The notes under the pieces are model-generated. The model was not told the origin of the DNA. It saw only the letters and a list, made by a program, of their open reading frames with translations, and made no database searches. The translations under genes were made by a program, and so were the position numbers. Shown here in pieces: positions 61,346 through 64,000 of a stretch of DNA of 64,000 nucleotides (the stretch's first letter is position 1; each line of letters begins with the position of its first letter). Source of the DNA: Clostridia bacterium (GTDB taxonomy: Bacteria > Bacillota > Clostridia > Lachnospirales > Lachnospiraceae); NCBI GenBank assembly GCA_910576205.1, contig CAJTHL010000008.1:1-64000 (forward strand), read 5' to 3'.

Positions 61346-62431
61346 GTGATTTCTAATCAGATTATACAGAACAGCATTGACGACGTGCGGGCGATCACCA
61401 GGATTGATCTGTGCGTACTGAATTTAAGCGGATCCCTGGTGGCAACCACCTTTGAGTTGGAGGCCCTTCCGGAAAATACAGTGGATACATTTGCCCAGTC
61501 TCCGGCGGAAAGCCAGACCCTGCAGGGCTATAATTTTTTTAAAGTCTATAACGAGGACAGCCTGGAATACATTCTCATAGCCAGGGGGCTGGGGGAGGAC
61601 GCCTATATGATCGGCAAACTGGCGGCCAGCCAGATTCAGGCGCTGATTGTGGCTTACCAGGAAAGATTTGACAAAAATAATTTTATTCAGAACCTGCTGC
61701 TGGATAATCTTCTTCTGGTGGATATCTATAACCGGGCGAAGAAGCTTCACATTGAACAGGAGGCCGGCCGGGTTGTATTTCTTATAGAGACGAAGTATGA
61801 GAAGGACGTGGCAGCCTTGGAAACTCTGCGCAGTATCTTTGGGAGCTCCCCCAAGGACTTTATTACGGCAGTGGACGAAAAAAATATTGTGCTTTTGAAG
61901 GAAGTCACCCAATACGAGGAGCCGGAGAGCCTGGAGAGCGTGGCCAGAATGCTTGTGGACATGCTGAACGCCGAGGCCATGGCCCAGGTGCGTGTGTCCT
62001 ACGGCACCATTGTGCCCCATTTGAAGGAGGTTTCCAAGTCCTTTAAGGAGGCAAAAATGGCCATGGACGTGGGCAGGATTTTCTATTCTGACCGGACGAT
62101 TATCTCCTACAGCAGCCTGGGTATCGGAAGGCTCATCTACCAGCTTCCCCTGCCTCTGTGTGAGATGTTTATGCGGGAGATATTCGGGGAAAACACGCCG
62201 GATACCTTTGACGAGGAAACCCTGGGGACCATCCGCAAATTCTTTGACAACAGCTTAAACGTGTCCGAGACGGCCCGCCAGCTCTTTGTCCACCGGAATA
62301 CCCTGGTCTACCGTCTGGAAAAGCTGCAAAAGACCACAGGGTTGGACATCCGGGTGTTTGAGGATGCGCTGACCTTCCAGATTGCCCTTATGGTGGCAAA
62401 CTATATGAAGTATCTGGACACATTGCGCTAG
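61346..62431 (+). CDS. PucR/CdaR-type transcriptional regulator
   Basis: A protein of 361 residues from GTG 61346, which has AAGGAGG upstream. The C-terminal 60 residues hold the PucR helix-turn-helix (LNVSETARQLFVHRNTLVYR, then LEKLQKTTGLDI). The middle is the GGDEF-like domain of CdaR/PucR proteins (VRVSYGTIVPHLKEVSKSFK and EAKMAMDVGRIFYSD). The N-terminal 110 residues are like the sugar-diacid recognition region of CdaR. The ligand may be a sugar acid. It follows the ATPase gene but is separated by a terminator, so it has its own promoter. Confidence 0.82.
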   Translation: MISNQIIQNSIDDVRAITRIDLCVLNLSGSLVATTFELEALPENTVDTFAQSPAESQTLQGYNFFKVYNEDSLEYILIARGLGEDAYMIGKLAASQIQALIVAYQERFDKNNFIQNLLLDNLLLVDIYNRAKKLHIEQEAGRVVFLIETKYEKDVAALETLRSIFGSSPKDFITAVDEKNIVLLKEVTQYEEPESLESVARMLVDMLNAEAMAQVRVSYGTIVPHLKEVSKSFKEAKMAMDVGRIFYSDRTIISYSSLGIGRLIYQLPLPLCEMFMREIFGENTPDTFDEETLGTIRKFFDNSLNVSETARQLFVHRNTLVYRLEKLQKTTGLDIRVFEDALTFQIALMVANYMKYLDTLR

Positions 62432-62497
62432 AAAGGAAAACAGCATCTTCCAGGGCAATTACCCAGGGCCTTGGCAGGGCAGATGCGGAACTAAAAT

Positions 62498-63457
62498 ATG
62501 AAATGGAAAAAGTATACCTTAAAGACAACCACTGAGGCCGAGGACATTATCAGCAATATGATGATGGAGGCCGGCATTGAGGGAATCGAAATTGAGGACA
62601 AGATTCCCTTGACCGAGCAGGAGAAAAAGCAGATGTTTGTGGACATTCTGCCAGACCCGCCGGAGGACGACGGCGTGGCTTACATCAGCTTTTACCTGGA
62701 GTCGGAGACGGACCAGGAGGAGATGCTTAAGCGGGTGCGGGAAGGCCTGGAGGAAATCAGCAGGTATTGCCCCATCGGGGAGGGCGCCATTAGGGCCTCG
62801 GAGACAGAGGACAAGGACTGGATTAACAACTGGAAGCAGTATTTCCATCAGTTTTATGTGGACGATATACTCATAAAGCCCTCCTGGGAGGAGATAAAGC
62901 CCGGGGATAAGGACAAGCTCCTGATTCAGATTGATCCGGGGACAGCCTTTGGCACCGGTATGCACGAGACCACACAGCTGTGTATCCGTCAGCTGAGAAA
63001 ATATCTGACGGCGGAGACGGAGCTTCTGGATGTGGGAACGGGCAGCGGCATTTTATCCATTGTGAGCCTGAAGCTGGGCGCAAAACATGCGGCAGGCACG
63101 GACCTGGACGTGAACGCAATCCAGGCAGTAAAGGAGAATATGGAGGTAAACGGCATTAAACCGGAGCAATTTGCCGTTACCATGGGAAATCTGATTGATG
63201 ACAAGGCAGTCCAGGACTGGGCCGGCTACGGGAAATACGATATTGTGGTGGCAAATATCCTGGCGGAAGTGCTGGTGCCTCTGACGCCGGTGGTGACAGG
63301 CCACTTAAAGCCCGGCGGGGTCTATATCACCTCCGGAATTATCGACGACAAGGAAGAGACTGTGATACGGGCAGTGGAGGAAAGCGGTTTTCGGGTGGTG
63401 GAAGTGTGTCACCAGGGGGAATGGGTGTCGGTGACCGCCAGGAAACCAGAGAGATAG
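62498..63457 (+). CDS. prmA: Ribosomal protein L11 methyltransferase
   Basis: A protein of 319 residues. The N-terminal recognition domain is followed by QIDPGTAFGTGMHETTQLCI, the conserved PrmA segment. The SAM motif LDVGTGSGILSIVSLKLGA and IVVANILAEVLVPL (NIL replaces the NPPY-like motif as usual in PrmA) complete the set. It trimethylates L11. It is followed ten bases later by rsmE, the usual Firmicutes order. Confidence 0.95.
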   Translation: MKWKKYTLKTTTEAEDIISNMMMEAGIEGIEIEDKIPLTEQEKKQMFVDILPDPPEDDGVAYISFYLESETDQEEMLKRVREGLEEISRYCPIGEGAIRASETEDKDWINNWKQYFHQFYVDDILIKPSWEEIKPGDKDKLLIQIDPGTAFGTGMHETTQLCIRQLRKYLTAETELLDVGTGSGILSIVSLKLGAKHAAGTDLDVNAIQAVKENMEVNGIKPEQFAVTMGNLIDDKAVQDWAGYGKYDIVVANILAEVLVPLTPVVTGHLKPGGVYITSGIIDDKEETVIRAVEESGFRVVEVCHQGEWVSVTARKPER

Positions 63458-63467
63458 GGGAAAGGAC

Positions 63468-64000
63468 ATGTATCATTTTTTTGTGGAGCCAGAGCAGGTA
63501 CAGGGGGAAGAGATTGTCATCACCGGGCCGGATGTAAACCATATCCGCAATGTGCTGCGCATGAAGCCTGGGGAGGAAATGTCCGTCAGTGACGGACGAG
63601 GGAAAACCTATACCTGCCAGGTGGATTCCCTGGAGCCGGAACAGGTGACTGTAAAGATACAGGATGCGCAGGAGCAGTCTACGGAGCTGACAGCTTCGGT
63701 AACCCTCTTCCAGGGTATCCCCAAGGGCGATAAGATGGAAATGGTAATCCAGAAATGTGTGGAGCTGGGTGTAAAGCGCATTGTGCCCATGAATACCCGG
63801 CGGACCATTGTCAGACTGGACGCCAGGAAGGAGGCGGCCAGGGTAAGCCGCTGGAACGGCATCGCCCAGGGGGCGGCCAAGCAGTCCGGCCGTGGTCTCC
63901 TGCCGGAGGTCACCGGGGTTATGTCCTTGAAAGAGGCCCTTTCAGAGGCGGCGGGGATGGATGTCTGCCTGATTCCCTATGAGCTGGCCCGGGACATGGG
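63468..64000 (+). CDS. rsmE: 16S rRNA (uracil-1498-N3)-methyltransferase, partial
   Basis: The first 177 residues are visible; the gene runs off the right edge. The PUA-like N-terminus (FFVEPEQVQGEEIVITGPDV, then NHIRNVLRMKPGEEM) and the start of the SPOUT domain (LFQGIPKGDKMEMVIQKCVE, LGVKRIVPMNTRRTIV, ARWNGIAQGAAKQSGR-like) are characteristic of RsmE. It methylates U1498 of 16S rRNA. AAAGG precedes the ATG, and prmA lies just upstream. Confidence 0.94.
   Translation, partial: MYHFFVEPEQVQGEEIVITGPDVNHIRNVLRMKPGEEMSVSDGRGKTYTCQVDSLEPEQVTVKIQDAQEQSTELTASVTLFQGIPKGDKMEMVIQKCVELGVKRIVPMNTRRTIVRLDARKEAARVSRWNGIAQGAAKQSGRGLLPEVTGVMSLKEALSEAAGMDVCLIPYELARDM

Noticed and set aside
1-64000. CRISPR array or cas genes
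   Set aside because: No regularly spaced repeats or Cas-like proteins are seen. The only tandem repeat is the 107-bp pair at 45 kb.

Overview
The window looks like chromosome from a Clostridia-class Firmicute, most likely a Lachnospiraceae gut bacterium. The evidence is AGGAGG-type ribosome sites, the Firmicutes order cysE-cysS-mrnC-rlmB-sigH behind a cysteine T-box, an IS256 element of a type common in that family, and many ROK/LacI sugar regulons.

Region 1 (about 0.2-23 kb) is a phage-tail locus read leftward. In transcription order it encodes a large single-chain RNA polymerase resembling SPbeta YonO, an HU-like protein, an unrecognised protein, a tail-tube-like protein, holin, amidase endolysin, a membrane/coiled-coil protein, the tape measure protein and a set of hub, baseplate and fibre-like proteins. 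I see no capsid, portal, terminase, integrase or tail sheath gene. Divergent from the polymerase gene is a gene for a sigma-70-like protein fused to a DUF262 domain. The divergent control region has a consensus TTGACA-17-TATAAT promoter and two GAAC-N4-GTTC LexA-type boxes, and a third box precedes the structural genes. My reading is a DNA-damage-inducible, tail-only particle (tailocin-like) with its own transcription machinery. The left end lies outside the window, so a prophage or prophage remnant is not excluded.

Two insertions interrupt the tail operon. A group I intron of 1,149 nt splits the tape measure gene; its P1 helix and an in-frame 3' site can be read directly, and it carries an antisense zinc-ribbon gene. 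An HTH-Fic gene flanked by imperfect repeats and a perfect 21-bp palindrome lies just upstream.

Region 2 (23-31 kb) is housekeeping: a siroheme nitrite/sulfite reductase, ispF with a Cys/His-rich tail, a GNAT acetyltransferase, then T-box-cysE-cysS-mrnC-rlmB-sigH.

Region 3 (31-50 kb) is carbohydrate metabolism. A DUF4432 epimerase, ChvE-type ABC transporter, UROD-like protein, Gfo/Idh/MocA dehydrogenase and sugar isomerase/epimerase form one operon. Convergent to it is an unusual LacI repressor fused to a solute-binding-like domain, and both promoters share an operator-like sequence. Xylulokinase and a fucose/arabinose-type isomerase follow, behind a tandemly duplicated structured leader, with a divergent ROK regulator. 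A second ROK regulator faces a short-chain dehydrogenase.

Region 4 (50-64 kb) holds tRNA-Thr(GGT), a ferric/phosphonate-type ABC transporter with an AraC regulator and a second UROD-like protein, a secreted protein, a ZIP metal transporter behind a structured leader, a DUF624 membrane protein, an MsmX/UgpC-type ATPase, a PucR-type regulator, prmA and the start of rsmE.
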